DNA from: Nannocystis sp.
GTDB taxonomy: Bacteria > Myxococcota_A > Polyangia > Nannocystales > Nannocystaceae
DNA length: 64,000 nt
Assembly (NCBI RefSeq): GCF_016714285.1
Contig: NZ_JADJNN010000001.1
Span: 558,001 to 622,000 of the forward strand
Direction of reading: 5' to 3'
Part shown: positions 8,187-17,004 of the stretch, piece by piece
Numbering within the stretch: position 1 is the first letter of the stretch
Layout: each line of letters opens with the position of its first letter
Notes under the pieces: generated by a model
Told to the model about the DNA's origin: nothing
Seen by the model: the letters and a program-made list of their open reading frames with translations, nothing else
Database searches by the model: none
Translations under genes and position numbers: made by a program

Positions 8187-8606
8187 GCGCGAGATCGACC
8201 TCCCAGTGCGGCTCACCAGGAGGCCAAAAAAAATACGTGATGCTGTCGCTTGGGGTGAAGGATGCCCCGGGGTCGCGACATAGAAGCACCGTGCATGGCA
8301 CACGACGCGAGTGTCGCGGGGACAGCTCCGGCTTCGGCCGGATCGACGGCTCCCCACGACCTCGCAGCGACGCGTCTCGCCTCGGCGGTCCGTCGCCGCG
8401 TGCTGTTCACCAGTCCGAGCTCGACGGGCCTTGCGCCCGTGCTCTCGGATCCAGCGATCGTTGTATGGGGGGTCAGAGCGCCGCTGGATCCGTCCCGGGC
8501 AGGCATCGTCGTCGTCATGCCCCGGAGCATGCGCGGGGGTCGTCGAGTCTCGGACGCACTTGAAGTTGGTTGAGATGGTGCGTCCGAAGCACGGGGGGTG
8601 CTTCAC
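8187..8606. other. Gene-free stretch after the anchor-L lipoprotein
   Basis: About 420 bp in which I see no convincing gene. Open frames exist on both strands, but none shows the G/C-rich third-position codon use of the neighbours or any recognisable domain. An A-rich run lies near 8224-8232. The stretch ends in the terminator hairpin at 8607. Confidence 0.5.
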
Positions 8607-8654
8607 GGCGCGCGACGCAGGAACCTTAGACCTGAGTCGCGCGCCGGCTTTTTT
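8607..8654 (+). terminator. Intrinsic terminator
   Basis: Perfect 10-bp inverted repeat GGCGCGCGAC (8607-8616) and GTCGCGCGCC (8636-8645), followed after GGC by six T (8649-8654). It is oriented to stop plus-strand transcription from the anchor-L lipoprotein region. It sits just beyond the end of the convergent AraC gene. The loop is long (19 nt). Confidence 0.7.
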
Positions 8655-8657
8655 AAA

Positions 8658-9569
8658 CTACAGCGGACCGAGCGCCTGATACTGCGAGGGCGTCATCCCC
8701 ATGTGGCGGGCGAACGCGCGGGAGAAGCTCGGGTGATCGGCGAAGCCGACGCTGAGTGCGATCTCGAGGATGCTGCCCCGACCGTGCCGGAGCTTGCGGG
8801 CGGCGTGACAGAGTCGGAGCGTCCGCAGGTAGGCGCCAGGCGTGATGCCGACGACCTGGGCGAACTGACGGAGGAAGTGGAACTTGGACAGCTCGGCGAT
8901 CGCGGCGAGCTCGTCGAGCGTCACGGCCGTGGGATTGTGCGCAGGATCGAGCGCGCGGATGTACTCGAGCACGCGGGCGATCTTGCGGTGTGAGACCCGG
9001 CTGGTCGAGCGCAGCAGCGGCGCCCGGAGGTTGGAGAACTCGGCGAATGCCACGAAACGGACAGCGCGACTGCGAGGTCGAGCTCGCGGTCGACGACCGG
9101 GACCTGTCCCTCGGGACCTGTCCTCTGGGACCTGGCGCTGCGGACCAGCGCGAGCAGACCGCGGAGATCGGCCGCCAGTTCGCGGCGATCGGTGGCACGT
9201 ACCTGCGTGAACTCCGGGCTGCGCCGGACGCCGCGCTCGTCGCCGAGCTCGGCGGCGAGGCCATCGACCACGCCGCGGTCCACGTAGAGCGTGATGTACG
9301 CGAGGTCGCTGCTGCCGCGGGCGTTGCCGGTGTGGACCTGCTGCGGGTTGATGAACACGAGGTCGCCGGCGCTAAATGTGTGGAGCTTGCCGGCGACCTG
9401 GCACTCCTCGTGACCTGCGAGCTGGGCGCAGATCAGGTACTCGTCGTGGAAATGCGGCGTTAGCGGGCGTGCACCGTGCGGACCCCACGCGTGATAGAGC
9501 GTGAAGCCACGACCGCCGAGGTAGGCGCCGTGCAGGTCGAGGCTTGCTGACCGCGGCGCCGCGCGACAT
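8658..9569 (-). pseudogene. AraC-family regulator interrupted by a frameshift
   Basis: Two halves of one AraC regulator lie in different frames. The N-terminal cupin half (9560 to about 9070) reads YLGGRGFTLYHAWGP, then HFHDEYLICAQLAGHEECQV and GDLVFINPQQVHTG. The C-terminal half (about 9065 to 8658) has the double helix-turn-helix: AAIAELSKFHFLRQFAQVVG, AYLRTLRLCHAARKL and IALSVGFADHPSFSRAFARH. The switch falls at about 9055-9070, where LDLAVA of one frame should continue as RFVAFAEFSNL of the other; a single inserted or lost base explains it. The N-terminal frame also has no ordinary start codon near 9569, so a second defect is possible. It is divergent from the C45 gene, which it may once have controlled. 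Sequencing error is the alternative. Confidence 0.72.
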
Positions 9570-9580
9570 GCTCGCCCGCC

Positions 9581-10723
9581 GTGACCACCCCGATGCGCAT
9601 CGAGCTCGCCGAGTTCGAGCAGGACGATCCGGGCGCACGGGGGGAGGCGCACGGGGAGCTGTGGCGATCGCAGATCCACGAGCTCTGCGCGATCCGTGGC
9701 GAGCTGCTGCTGCGTCACGACGGCTTCACGAGCGCATCGCAGATCGACGAGCTCGCGGCGCGCCACCTGCCGGTGCTGGCCGCGGAGGCCCCGGCGCTTG
9801 CGCTCGAGCTCGCGGGCATCGCTCGCGGTGCCGGGGTGACGCTGGCGCAGCTCGTGATCCTTAACCACTACACGGACCTGCGCGAGCTGCCGGCCGCGTT
9901 GCGTGATGAAGCTGTCCCAATAGACAGATTACGCAGTGACGACCCGGGCGGCTGTACGGCGGTGTACCTGCCCGGGGCGGCGCGAGGCCCGGTGCTCGGG
10001 CAGACCTGGGACACGCACGGGTCGGCCTGGCCCTACGTGCGGCTGCTGCGGATCCGTCCGCGGAGCGGCGACGAGGAAGTGCTGTGCTTCACGCTCACCG
10101 GTTGCCTCGGCCTGATGGGCGTCGCGGCGAGCGGGCTGGCGATCACCACCAACAATCTGTTCACGACCGACGGGCGGATCGGGCTGTTGTCGTCAGCGGT
10201 GGTGCGTACGCTGCTGGTCGAGCCATCGGCGGCGACGGCACGCGTCCGGCTCGCGCGCATGCCCCTCGGCGGCGGTCATAACTTCATGCTGGCCGACGGC
10301 CGCGACTTCTTCGGCATCGAGTGCTCGGCGCGGCTGCAGGTGCTCATGCAGAGCGGGGCGGGTGCCGCCCACCTGCATACCGACCACTGCTTCGATCCAG
10401 TGCTGCGCCAGCGTGAGCGGGTGCCGGCGAGCAGCACGAGCTTTCGCCGCATGGAGCTGGCGACGACGCTGTACGTGCAACAGCGGCCGCGCGACGCGGC
10501 CGGGTTGTGGGCCTTGCTCGCCAGCCACGAGGGGCACCCGCGCAGCCTGTGCTCGCACGGGGGCGAGGCGAGCGGCGACGCGGCGGCGTCTCGGACCTGC
10601 GGCGTGATGGTGATGAACCTCGTCGGCGGCGAGGTCCTGGCCGGGGCGGGTTGCGCCCAGGCGAACCCGCCGCGCCAGCTCGGCTTCACGCGCTGGCGCG
10701 GCCTCGAGGAGAACATCCGATGA
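9581..10723 (+). CDS. C45-family autoproteolytic acyltransferase/hydrolase
   Basis: 380 residues resembling isopenicillin-N acyltransferase-type (peptidase family C45, Ntn-fold) enzymes. These self-cleave before a cysteine and then hydrolyse or transfer acyl groups on amide bonds. The putative nucleophile is Cys125 in DPGGCTAVYL; supporting motifs are GQTWDTHG, CFTLTGCLGLMGVAASGLAI and TTNNL. Upstream sequence up to residue 124 would be the propeptide/alpha chain. GTG at 9581 is the first start; ATG at 9593 is possible. The gene overlaps the next aminotransferase gene by ATGA, so the pair probably acts on one substrate, for example deacylation followed by transamination. The substrate cannot be read from sequence. 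Confidence 0.85.
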   Translation: MTTPMRIELAEFEQDDPGARGEAHGELWRSQIHELCAIRGELLLRHDGFTSASQIDELAARHLPVLAAEAPALALELAGIARGAGVTLAQLVILNHYTDLRELPAALRDEAVPIDRLRSDDPGGCTAVYLPGAARGPVLGQTWDTHGSAWPYVRLLRIRPRSGDEEVLCFTLTGCLGLMGVAASGLAITTNNLFTTDGRIGLLSSAVVRTLLVEPSAATARVRLARMPLGGGHNFMLADGRDFFGIECSARLQVLMQSGAGAAHLHTDHCFDPVLRQRERVPASSTSFRRMELATTLYVQQRPRDAAGLWALLASHEGHPRSLCSHGGEASGDAAASRTCGVMVMNLVGGEVLAGAGCAQANPPRQLGFTRWRGLEENIR

Positions 10724-11973
10724 AACCCAGCGAGCTCGCGCGCGCCCAGGGGGCGCACCTCTTCTTCACCTGGAGCGCCCAGCATTCTGTGGTGCCGCTG
10801 ACGATCGATCAGGCCCGGGGCGCCCGCTTCCGGACCGTCGAGCACGGCTGGTTGTGGGACCTCGAGAGCCAAGTCTACAACGTCAACGTCGGCCACGCGC
10901 ACCCGCACGTGCAGGAGCGGATGATCGAACAGATCCGCAGCCAGGCGACCGCGGCTCCCAACGCGGTGCTGCCGATCCGGGTCGAACTGGCGGCCGCGTT
11001 GCACCGCGTCACTGGGCTGGAGAAGGCCTTCCTGGCGACCGGGGGCAGCGAGGCGGTGGAGAACGCGATCAAGATCGCCAGGTTGGTGACGGGTCGCAGC
11101 AAGATCGTGACGCGGCGCAACTCGTACCACGGGGCCACGCTGGCCGTGCTGGGCATCGCCGGTGACGCCCGCAAGCAGCCCTTCGTCGCCGACCTCGCGC
11201 CGGCCTATCACATCGAAGACCCGTACCCCTGCGCGGAGGCCACGGCGTCGTCGCCCTCGCTGTGGGTGCGCAACCTAGAGGCGCTGCTGCAGCGCGAGGA
11301 CCCGCGCAGCGTCGCCGCGATCCTGCTCGAGGGCTTCACCGGCACCAACGGCATGCAGCACCCGCCGCGCGACTTCTGGCCGCGGGTGCGCCAGCTCTGC
11401 GATCAGCACGGCATCTTGCTCATCGACGACGAGGTGTTTAGCGGCTTCGGTCGCACCGGCAGGTGGTTCGCACGTGAGCACTGGGGGGCGCGCGCCGACA
11501 TGATGGTGCTCGGCAAGGGGCTCAGCTCCGGCTACGCGCCGCTGTCGGCGGTGATGGTCTCGTCGGCGATCGCGGCTCACTTCGACGATCACAAGCTGTG
11601 GTGCGGCCTCACCCAGTACGCTCATCCGGTCAGTTGCGCAGCGGCGGCGGCGGTGATCGAGGTGATGGAGCGCGAGCTGCTGGTCGAGAACGCGGATCGC
11701 ATCGGCGCCGGGCTGCACGAGCGGCTGCAGGCGCTCGCCCGCAAACCGGCGGTGCACGGGGCGATCCGCGACGTCCGCGGGCTCGGGCTGATGCGCGCGG
11801 TGGAGTTCGACCGCCCGGTCGCGCCGCTGCACGCGATCCTGCTGCAGCGCGGCGCGTACCTGCCGTTCCGCGACAACATCGCGTTCCTGTGCCCGCCGCT
11901 GTGCCTGACCGGCGCCGAGATGCACACGGTCGCCGACCTCATCGAGGACGGCGTGCGGGCCTTCCTCCGCTAA
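10720..11973 (+). CDS. Class III PLP-dependent aminotransferase
   Basis: 417 residues of the ornithine/GABA aminotransferase fold class. Visible motifs: GHAHPHVQERM (N-terminal), LATGGSEAVENAIKIAR (phosphate-cup region), RNSYHGATLA, LLIDDEVFSGFGRTG with the Asp that contacts the PLP ring nitrogen, and MVLGKGLSSGYAPLSA with the Schiff-base lysine. ATG overlaps the C45 stop (ATGA), so translation is coupled. It is convergent with the next aminotransferase, 4 bp away. Which amino donor it uses is not clear; pairing with an amide hydrolase suggests an amino compound released by that enzyme. Confidence 0.93.
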   Translation: MKPSELARAQGAHLFFTWSAQHSVVPLTIDQARGARFRTVEHGWLWDLESQVYNVNVGHAHPHVQERMIEQIRSQATAAPNAVLPIRVELAAALHRVTGLEKAFLATGGSEAVENAIKIARLVTGRSKIVTRRNSYHGATLAVLGIAGDARKQPFVADLAPAYHIEDPYPCAEATASSPSLWVRNLEALLQREDPRSVAAILLEGFTGTNGMQHPPRDFWPRVRQLCDQHGILLIDDEVFSGFGRTGRWFAREHWGARADMMVLGKGLSSGYAPLSAVMVSSAIAAHFDDHKLWCGLTQYAHPVSCAAAAAVIEVMERELLVENADRIGAGLHERLQALARKPAVHGAIRDVRGLGLMRAVEFDRPVAPLHAILLQRGAYLPFRDNIAFLCPPLCLTGAEMHTVADLIEDGVRAFLR

Positions 11974-11977
11974 GTGC

Positions 11978-13303
11978 TCAGCCGAGTTGCTGGCCCTCGA
12001 CCTCGGTGAGCGCGGCGTCGAAGATCTCGAGGCCGCGGTCGACGTCGTAGGTGTCGAGCACCAGCGGGGGGGCGACACGGATCGTCGACTGGCCGCACGA
12101 CAGCAGCAGCAGGCCGCGGCGGAACGCGGTCTGCTCGAGCGCGGCGACCAGCGCGGTGGCGGGCTTCTTGCTGCGGCGGTCGAGCACGAACTCGACGCCG
12201 ATCATCAGGCCCATGCCGCGCACGTCGCCGATCGACGGGTGGCGGCGCTGGAGCTCGCGCAGGCCGGCGAGCAGGCGCTCGCCCATCACCGTGGCGTTGG
12301 CCATGAGCCCGCCCTCGACGGCGTCGAGGGTGGCCAGAGCGGCGGCGCAGGCCACCGGGTTGCCCCCGAAGGTGCTGCCGTGCGATCCGCTGGCCCAGGT
12401 CATCGTCGCCTCGCGGGCGATGATCGCCCCGATCGGCATACCCGAGCCGAGACCCTTGGCGCTGCAGATCACGTCCGGCGTGACGCCGTACTGCTCGCAA
12501 GCCCACATCTTGCCGGTGCGGCCGACGCCCGACTGGACCTCATCGTGGACAAGGAGGGCCCCGTGGTCGTCGCAGAATTTCCGCCAGTACGCGTGGAACT
12601 CGGGGCGCGGGAGGATGTAGCCGCCCTCGCCCTGTATCGGCTCGAGCACCACCGCGGCGATCTCGGCGGGCGCGACGGTGGTGCGGAACAACTCGTCGGC
12701 GGCGGTCGTGTCGAAGTCGCCGCGGTAGGGGTCGTCGAAGGGGAGGTGGTACACGCCGGGCAGCAGCGGGCCGAAGTGGGCCCGGTACTTGACCTTGCTG
12801 GCGCCGAGAGACATCGCCCCGTAGCTGCGGCCGTGGAAGGAGTTGCGAAAGCCGATGACGTATTGCCGGCGGGTGTGGTGGCGGGCCAGCTTGAGCGCGC
12901 CCTCGATCGCCTCGGTGCCCGAGTTGGTGAGGAAGACGCGGGCCTTCTCGCCGCCGGGGTACAAGCGGCCGAGGCGCTCGCACAGCGCGGCCATCGCCTC
13001 AAAATAGAAGTCGGTGCCGCAGATGTGGAGGAACTTGCCGGCGGCCTCCTGGACCGCGGCGACGACCTTCGGGTGGTTGTAGCCGGTCGCCGAGACGGCG
13101 ATGCCGGCCATCCAGTCGATGAAGCGGTTGCCGTCGACGTCCTCGACCATCGCCCCGCGGCCGGTCGCGGCGACCAGCGGGTACTCCTTGATGTACGAGG
13201 GCGACGACCACGCCTGATCGCGGGCGATGATCGCCGCGCCACGCGGGCCGGGGAGCGCCGTCACGACGCGGGGGTAGTCTCGGGTCTCGTCGCGCATGTC
13301 CAT
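11978..13303 (-). CDS. Class III aminotransferase (ornithine/acetylornithine/GABA type)
   Basis: 441 residues with the full class III set: MAGIAVSATGYNHPKV, TNSGTEAIEGALKLAR, RNSFHGRSYGAMSLG, VLEPIQGEGGY, LLVHDEVQSGVGRTGK (Asp for the PLP nitrogen), ICSAKGLGSGMPIGAI (Schiff-base Lys) and GSHGSTFGGNP. It is the second gene after the P5C-type aldehyde dehydrogenase, 7 bp downstream of it. That pairing fits a delta-aminotransferase giving glutamate semialdehyde from ornithine, but GABA or 5-aminovalerate remain possible. It is distinct from the plus-strand aminotransferase with which it converges. Confidence 0.92.
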   Translation of the reverse strand: MDMRDETRDYPRVVTALPGPRGAAIIARDQAWSSPSYIKEYPLVAATGRGAMVEDVDGNRFIDWMAGIAVSATGYNHPKVVAAVQEAAGKFLHICGTDFYFEAMAALCERLGRLYPGGEKARVFLTNSGTEAIEGALKLARHHTRRQYVIGFRNSFHGRSYGAMSLGASKVKYRAHFGPLLPGVYHLPFDDPYRGDFDTTAADELFRTTVAPAEIAAVVLEPIQGEGGYILPRPEFHAYWRKFCDDHGALLVHDEVQSGVGRTGKMWACEQYGVTPDVICSAKGLGSGMPIGAIIAREATMTWASGSHGSTFGGNPVACAAALATLDAVEGGLMANATVMGERLLAGLRELQRRHPSIGDVRGMGLMIGVEFVLDRRSKKPATALVAALEQTAFRRGLLLLSCGQSTIRVAPPLVLDTYDVDRGLEIFDAALTEVEGQQLG

Positions 13304-13310
13304 CCCTCCA

Positions 13311-14888
13311 TCACTCCATCACGGTGCGGCTCTGCTCGCGCATGAACTGCTGCACGTAGTAGGGGCCGCAGCCGCCCTTGCCGCTCGATCCGGAGCCCTT
13401 CCAGCCGGTGAAGGACTGGACGCCCGGCCAGGCGCCGGTGGTGGCGCCGCTGCGGCGGTTGGCGTAGCACACCCCGGACTCGATGTTGTCGAACCAGTGA
13501 TCGATCTCGGCTCGATCGCCCGAGAAGATGCCGCTGGTGAGGCCGTACTCGACGCGGTTGCTCTCGTGCAGCGCCTGCTCGATGCCGTCGACGACGCCGA
13601 GCGCGAGCAAGGGCACGAACAGCTCGCGGGCGAACAGCTCGTGGTCCAGCGGCAGGCGAGCGATGGTCGGCGCGACGTAGTGGCCGCGGGCGAGCGGGCC
13701 GTCGTGCAGACGCTGGCCGCCGATCAGAAGCTCGCCGCGGTCCTGGGCCGAAGCGACGGCGCCGGCGAAGGTGGCGAGGGCGCGGGTGTTGATCACGGGG
13801 CCGAAGTAGACGTCGCGCTCGCTCGGGTCGCCGATGCGGAGGGCGCGGGTCGCCGCCAGTAGCTTGTCCGTGAAGGCGGCCGCGACCGACGCGTGCACGT
13901 ACACTCGGGAGCAGGCCGAGCACTTCTGGCCCTGCAGGCCGAAGGCCGAGCGCGCGACGCCCTCCGCGGCCATGTCGAGGTCGGCGGAGGCGGCGACGTA
14001 GGTCGGGTTCTTGCCGCCGAGCTCCATCAGGGTGGGCTTGGGGAAGGCGGTCGAGAACTCGCGGAGCATCCGCATGCCGACCTCCTTGGAGCCGGTGAAC
14101 ACGACGCCGTCGACCTGCGGGTGGCGCCACATGGCGTCGCCGATCTGGCCGCCGGTGCCGGAGACGAAGTGGAACACGCCCGCGGGCAGACCGGCGGCCA
14201 TGTAGCACTCGTGCAGGAGCAGGCCGGTCCAGGGGGCGTCCTGCGCGGGCTTGTAGACGACGGCGTTGCCGGTCATCAGCGCGGCGGACGACATGCCGGC
14301 CGACAGCGCCATCGGGAAGTTGAAGGGGGCGATGCATGCGAACACGCCGTAGGGGCGGAGCACGTCGCGGGTGTTCTCGTTGGGTGAGAGGCGGCCGAGC
14401 GGGCGGGAGAAGCCGTCGTGCTGCTCGACGCTGTCGGCGTAGTAATCGATGAGGTCGGCGGACTCCTCGGCGTCGCCCATCGCCTCCATGCGCGACTTGC
14501 CGACCTCGAGGCTCATGACGGCGCCGATCTGCCACTTGCGTCGGCGGATCTCGGCCGCCGCGGCGCGCATCACGGTGAGGCGTTGCTGCCACGGGAGCGC
14601 CGCCCACGGCCTCTGGGCGGCCTTCGCGGCGCGGACGGCGAGGTCGACGTGCGCCGGTGTGGCGGCGGCGAAGCGGCCGAGGATCTGGGCGGTGTCGATC
14701 GGGCTGAGGTCGACGATCGGCGGCAGCTCGGAGCGCAGCGCCTGGCCATCGATGTGCAACAGATGTTCGCGGCCCATGTGCTCGCGGGCCCACCCGAGGC
14801 CCTCCTCGAACAGGCGGTGAAACTCGCCGAGGTCGCTTGAGGCGGACGTGTAGGTGACCTTGAACTGCTTGCCGTCGGCGCTGGTCAT
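13311..14888 (-). CDS. Aldehyde dehydrogenase, 1-pyrroline-5-carboxylate dehydrogenase type
   Basis: 525 residues of the NAD(P)-dependent aldehyde dehydrogenase superfamily. Landmarks are IAPFNFPMALSAGM (cofactor binding), FTGSKEVGMRM, the general-base Glu in LMELGGKNP and the nucleophile region GLQGQKCSACSRVYVH. The GQKCSACSR form and EVGKSRMEAMGDAEESADLI are characteristic of P5C/glutamate-semialdehyde dehydrogenases, the last step of proline and ornithine catabolism to glutamate. ATG at 14886-14888 is chosen by family length; the longer open frame upstream is antisense-like. It precedes the aminotransferase by 7 bp and follows mqnE by 95 bp on the same strand. Confidence 0.88.
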   Translation of the reverse strand: MTSADGKQFKVTYTSASSDLGEFHRLFEEGLGWAREHMGREHLLHIDGQALRSELPPIVDLSPIDTAQILGRFAAATPAHVDLAVRAAKAAQRPWAALPWQQRLTVMRAAAAEIRRRKWQIGAVMSLEVGKSRMEAMGDAEESADLIDYYADSVEQHDGFSRPLGRLSPNENTRDVLRPYGVFACIAPFNFPMALSAGMSSAALMTGNAVVYKPAQDAPWTGLLLHECYMAAGLPAGVFHFVSGTGGQIGDAMWRHPQVDGVVFTGSKEVGMRMLREFSTAFPKPTLMELGGKNPTYVAASADLDMAAEGVARSAFGLQGQKCSACSRVYVHASVAAAFTDKLLAATRALRIGDPSERDVYFGPVINTRALATFAGAVASAQDRGELLIGGQRLHDGPLARGHYVAPTIARLPLDHELFARELFVPLLALGVVDGIEQALHESNRVEYGLTSGIFSGDRAEIDHWFDNIESGVCYANRRSGATTGAWPGVQSFTGWKGSGSSGKGGCGPYYVQQFMREQSRTVME

Positions 14889-14983
14889 CGCGGGGCAAGG
14901 ATAGTGCGCGGCGTGGTCCGCCGAAAGGCTCGCTTGAGCCAGGGTTGCGCCGAGTTCCGTGCGCGTGCTCGCGGGTCGCCAGC

Positions 14984-16162
14984 CTAGCTGAGCACGGGCA
15001 GCTGCACGCGGGTGTGGTGGCCGGAGAAGGGCACGCTGGCGTCGATGCGGATGCCGGGGAGCGCGGCGCCGTCGTCGGTCCAGCGCGTGTTGTAGAGCGT
15101 GTCGCGCTCGACGGCGGTGCGACCGGCCTCGCGGATGAGGCGCACGAGGTCGGCGCGGGTCATGGCCTGCGGGGTCTCGGCGCCGGCCATGTGATAGATC
15201 TTCTCCTCTTGCACGGTGCCGTCGAGGTCGTCGACGCCGAAGCTGAGCGAGACCTGGGCGATCTTCACGCCGATCATGATCCAGTAGGCCTTGATGTGCG
15301 GGATGTTGTGCAGCATCAGGCGACCGACCGCGTAGGTGCGCAGGTTGTCGACGCCGGTCGGCTCGGGGAGGCGGGCGAAGTCGTTGCCCTCGTGGTGGAA
15401 GGCCAGGGGGATGAAGGTCTGGAAGCCGCCGGTCTCGGCCTGGAGGGCGCGCAGGCGCAGCATGTGATCGACGCGCTCCTCGAGGGTCTCGATCGTGCCG
15501 TAGAGCATGGTGCAGTTGCTGCGCAGGCCGAGGCGATGGGCGGTGCGATGGACCGCGAGCCACTGCTCGGCGCTCGCCTTGTCCTTACACATCTTGTGGC
15601 GCACGCGCTCGGCGAAGATCTCGGCGCCGCCGCCGGGCAGGCTGCCGAGGCCGGCGTCGATCAGCTCGCGCAGCACCTGCTCGTGGCTCATGCCGTACTT
15701 CTCGGCGAAGTAGTGGATCTCGACGGCGGTGTAGGCCTTGAGGTGGACGTCGGGGCGCAGCTGCTTGAGCACGCGCAGGCAGTCCTTGTAGTACTCGAAG
15801 GGCAGGCCGCCGTGCAGGCCGTTGACGATGTGGATCTCGGTGACAGGCTGATCGAGGCGGTCCTGCAGCTTCTGGCGGATCTGGTCGATGCTCATCGTGT
15901 AGGCCGCGGGCGACTCGGGGGTCAGCCGCGCGAACGAGCAGAACTTGCAGTCGGCCTCGCAGACGTTGGTGGGGTTGATGTGGAAGTTGACGTTGAAGAA
16001 GGTGCTGTCGCCGTGCAGGCGCTCGCGGCGATCGTTGGCGAGGGCGCCGACGGCGAGCAGGTCGGGGTAGTGGTAGAGGAAGACGCCGTCGTCCTGATCG
16101 AGCGGGACCTCGTGGCGGACCTTGTCGGCGATGTTGGCGAAGCGGCGGGTGTCGCGGATCAT
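14984..16162 (-). CDS. mqnE: Aminodeoxyfutalosine synthase (radical SAM)
   Basis: 392 residues. MqnE joins the MqnA product to SAM-derived adenosine to give aminodeoxyfutalosine in the futalosine menaquinone pathway. The radical-SAM cluster motif CxxxCxxC is in TNVCEADCKFCSFAR, inside the typical lead FNVNFHINPTNVC. Other family segments are EIHIVNGLHGGLPFEYYKD, LKAYTAVEIHYFAE, LPGGGAEIFAERVR and the C-terminal GVKIAQVSLSFGVDDLDGTV. It starts at ATG 16160-16162, overlapping the preceding gene's stop (ATGA), and is the last gene of the menaquinone operon. MqnC is a close paralogue, but the GGGAEI and HIVNGLH forms favour MqnE. Confidence 0.9.
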   Translation of the reverse strand: MIRDTRRFANIADKVRHEVPLDQDDGVFLYHYPDLLAVGALANDRRERLHGDSTFFNVNFHINPTNVCEADCKFCSFARLTPESPAAYTMSIDQIRQKLQDRLDQPVTEIHIVNGLHGGLPFEYYKDCLRVLKQLRPDVHLKAYTAVEIHYFAEKYGMSHEQVLRELIDAGLGSLPGGGAEIFAERVRHKMCKDKASAEQWLAVHRTAHRLGLRSNCTMLYGTIETLEERVDHMLRLRALQAETGGFQTFIPLAFHHEGNDFARLPEPTGVDNLRTYAVGRLMLHNIPHIKAYWIMIGVKIAQVSLSFGVDDLDGTVQEEKIYHMAGAETPQAMTRADLVRLIREAGRTAVERDTLYNTRWTDDGAALPGIRIDASVPFSGHHTRVQLPVLS

Positions 16163-17004
16163 GGCGTCCTCGGGTTTGCTGGGTCGTGGGTGAGGGGCTC
16201 GAGGCCGGCCTGGCGGACCAGCTCGCAGAGGGCGGCCTCGCTGGTCTCGCTCGGGCGCGGGACCCCGGCGAGCGGGAGGTGACGGCCGGCGTCGATCGGG
16301 CCGGCGAGGGTGTCGGCGCCGAAGCCGAGGGCGACCTGGGCGAGGCGGACGCCGTGGAGGTCGTGGCGGACCTCGACGCGCACGCTGGTGGGCAGGGCGA
16401 GGCGGGCGGCGGCGATCAGGTGCAGGCGAAACAGGCCGCCCGCGGTCGGGCAGCAGGGCGTGAGGCTCACGCCCGCGGGCGCGTCGCTGGCGACCCGCGC
16501 GAGCCAGGCGCAGTAGGCCGCGAGCTGGTCGTGGCCGACGGAGACGATCAGGCGGTCGCCCGCGGCGAGGTCGGCGAGCGCGGGCCACGCTGGCGCTACG
16601 GACATGTCGGGAGGGACAGGTCCTTCGGGCCCGGTCCCTTCGGACATGTCGGGAGGGACAGGTCCGAAGGACGTATCGGGAGCGACAGGTCTGGATGGAC
16701 CTGTCCCCGGGGACAGGTCGTGGAGCTGCTCGCCGCGCAGGACCGCGGCGACGCGCGCGGCCGGGTGCGCGGGGGCCGGGCGGATCCAGATACGCGAGCC
16801 GAAGCTGGCGGCGCGGACGAGCTGGGCGCGGCGGCCGGCCGAGGCCGGGTCCCCGAACAGGGCGAGCAGCTCGGCGGGGCAGAGCGCGGCCGCGGGGCGC
16901 TCGGCGGGCTTGGTGTCCGCCCGCGAGGCAGCCAGCGAGGCCGCCAGCGAGGCCGCCAGCGAGGCCGCCAGCGAGGCCGCCAGCGAGGGTTGTGCGTGGG
17001 TCAC
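16159..17004 (-). CDS. MqnE-like protein lacking the radical-SAM core, in the menaquinone operon
   Basis: 281 residues from a GTG that overlaps the ubiX stop (GTGA); the end overlaps mqnE (ATGA). The N-terminus is an AASL repeat (about residues 5-25) from a 12-bp tandem DNA repeat. Residues of about 95-125 are expanded CCTGTCC-family repeats. The C-terminal third parallels the MqnE C-terminus: GVRLAQVALGFGADTLAGPI against GVKIAQVSLSFGVDDLDGTV, then a parallel stretch ending in LVRQAGLEPLTHD against LIREAGRTAVERD. No CxxxCxxC cluster motif is present, so it cannot do radical-SAM chemistry by itself. Possibly a non-catalytic partner of MqnE or a decayed duplicate; function unknown. Confidence 0.72.
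   Translation of the reverse strand: MTHAQPSLAASLAASLAASLAASLAASRADTKPAERPAAALCPAELLALFGDPASAGRRAQLVRAASFGSRIWIRPAPAHPAARVAAVLRGEQLHDLSPGTGPSRPVAPDTSFGPVPPDMSEGTGPEGPVPPDMSVAPAWPALADLAAGDRLIVSVGHDQLAAYCAWLARVASDAPAGVSLTPCCPTAGGLFRLHLIAAARLALPTSVRVEVRHDLHGVRLAQVALGFGADTLAGPIDAGRHLPLAGVPRPSETSEAALCELVRQAGLEPLTHDPANPRTP
16612..16730. repeat. Expanded CCTGTCC/GGACAGG repeat cluster within a gene
   Basis: Several copies of GACATGTCGGGAGGGACAGG-like units and relatives lie in tandem inside the MqnE-like gene. They are translated as a Gly/Pro/Ser-rich insert with recurring VPPDMS and EGTGP segments. They belong to the dispersed palindrome family of this window. Confidence 0.65.
16925..16984. repeat. 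12-bp tandem repeat, five units
   Basis: Five consecutive 12-bp units of GAGGCCGCCAGC (the first with one change), translated on the minus strand as repeated SLAA/AASL near the N-terminus of the MqnE-like protein. Unit length keeps the reading frame. Confidence 0.85.

Noticed and set aside
8213..8573. Small genes in the gap after the anchor-L lipoprotein
   Set aside because: Overlapping frames on both strands with unbiased codon use and no domain.
13261..14898. 545-codon minus-strand frame over the aldehyde dehydrogenase
   Set aside because: Arg/Pro-rich shadow of the real aldehyde dehydrogenase frame.
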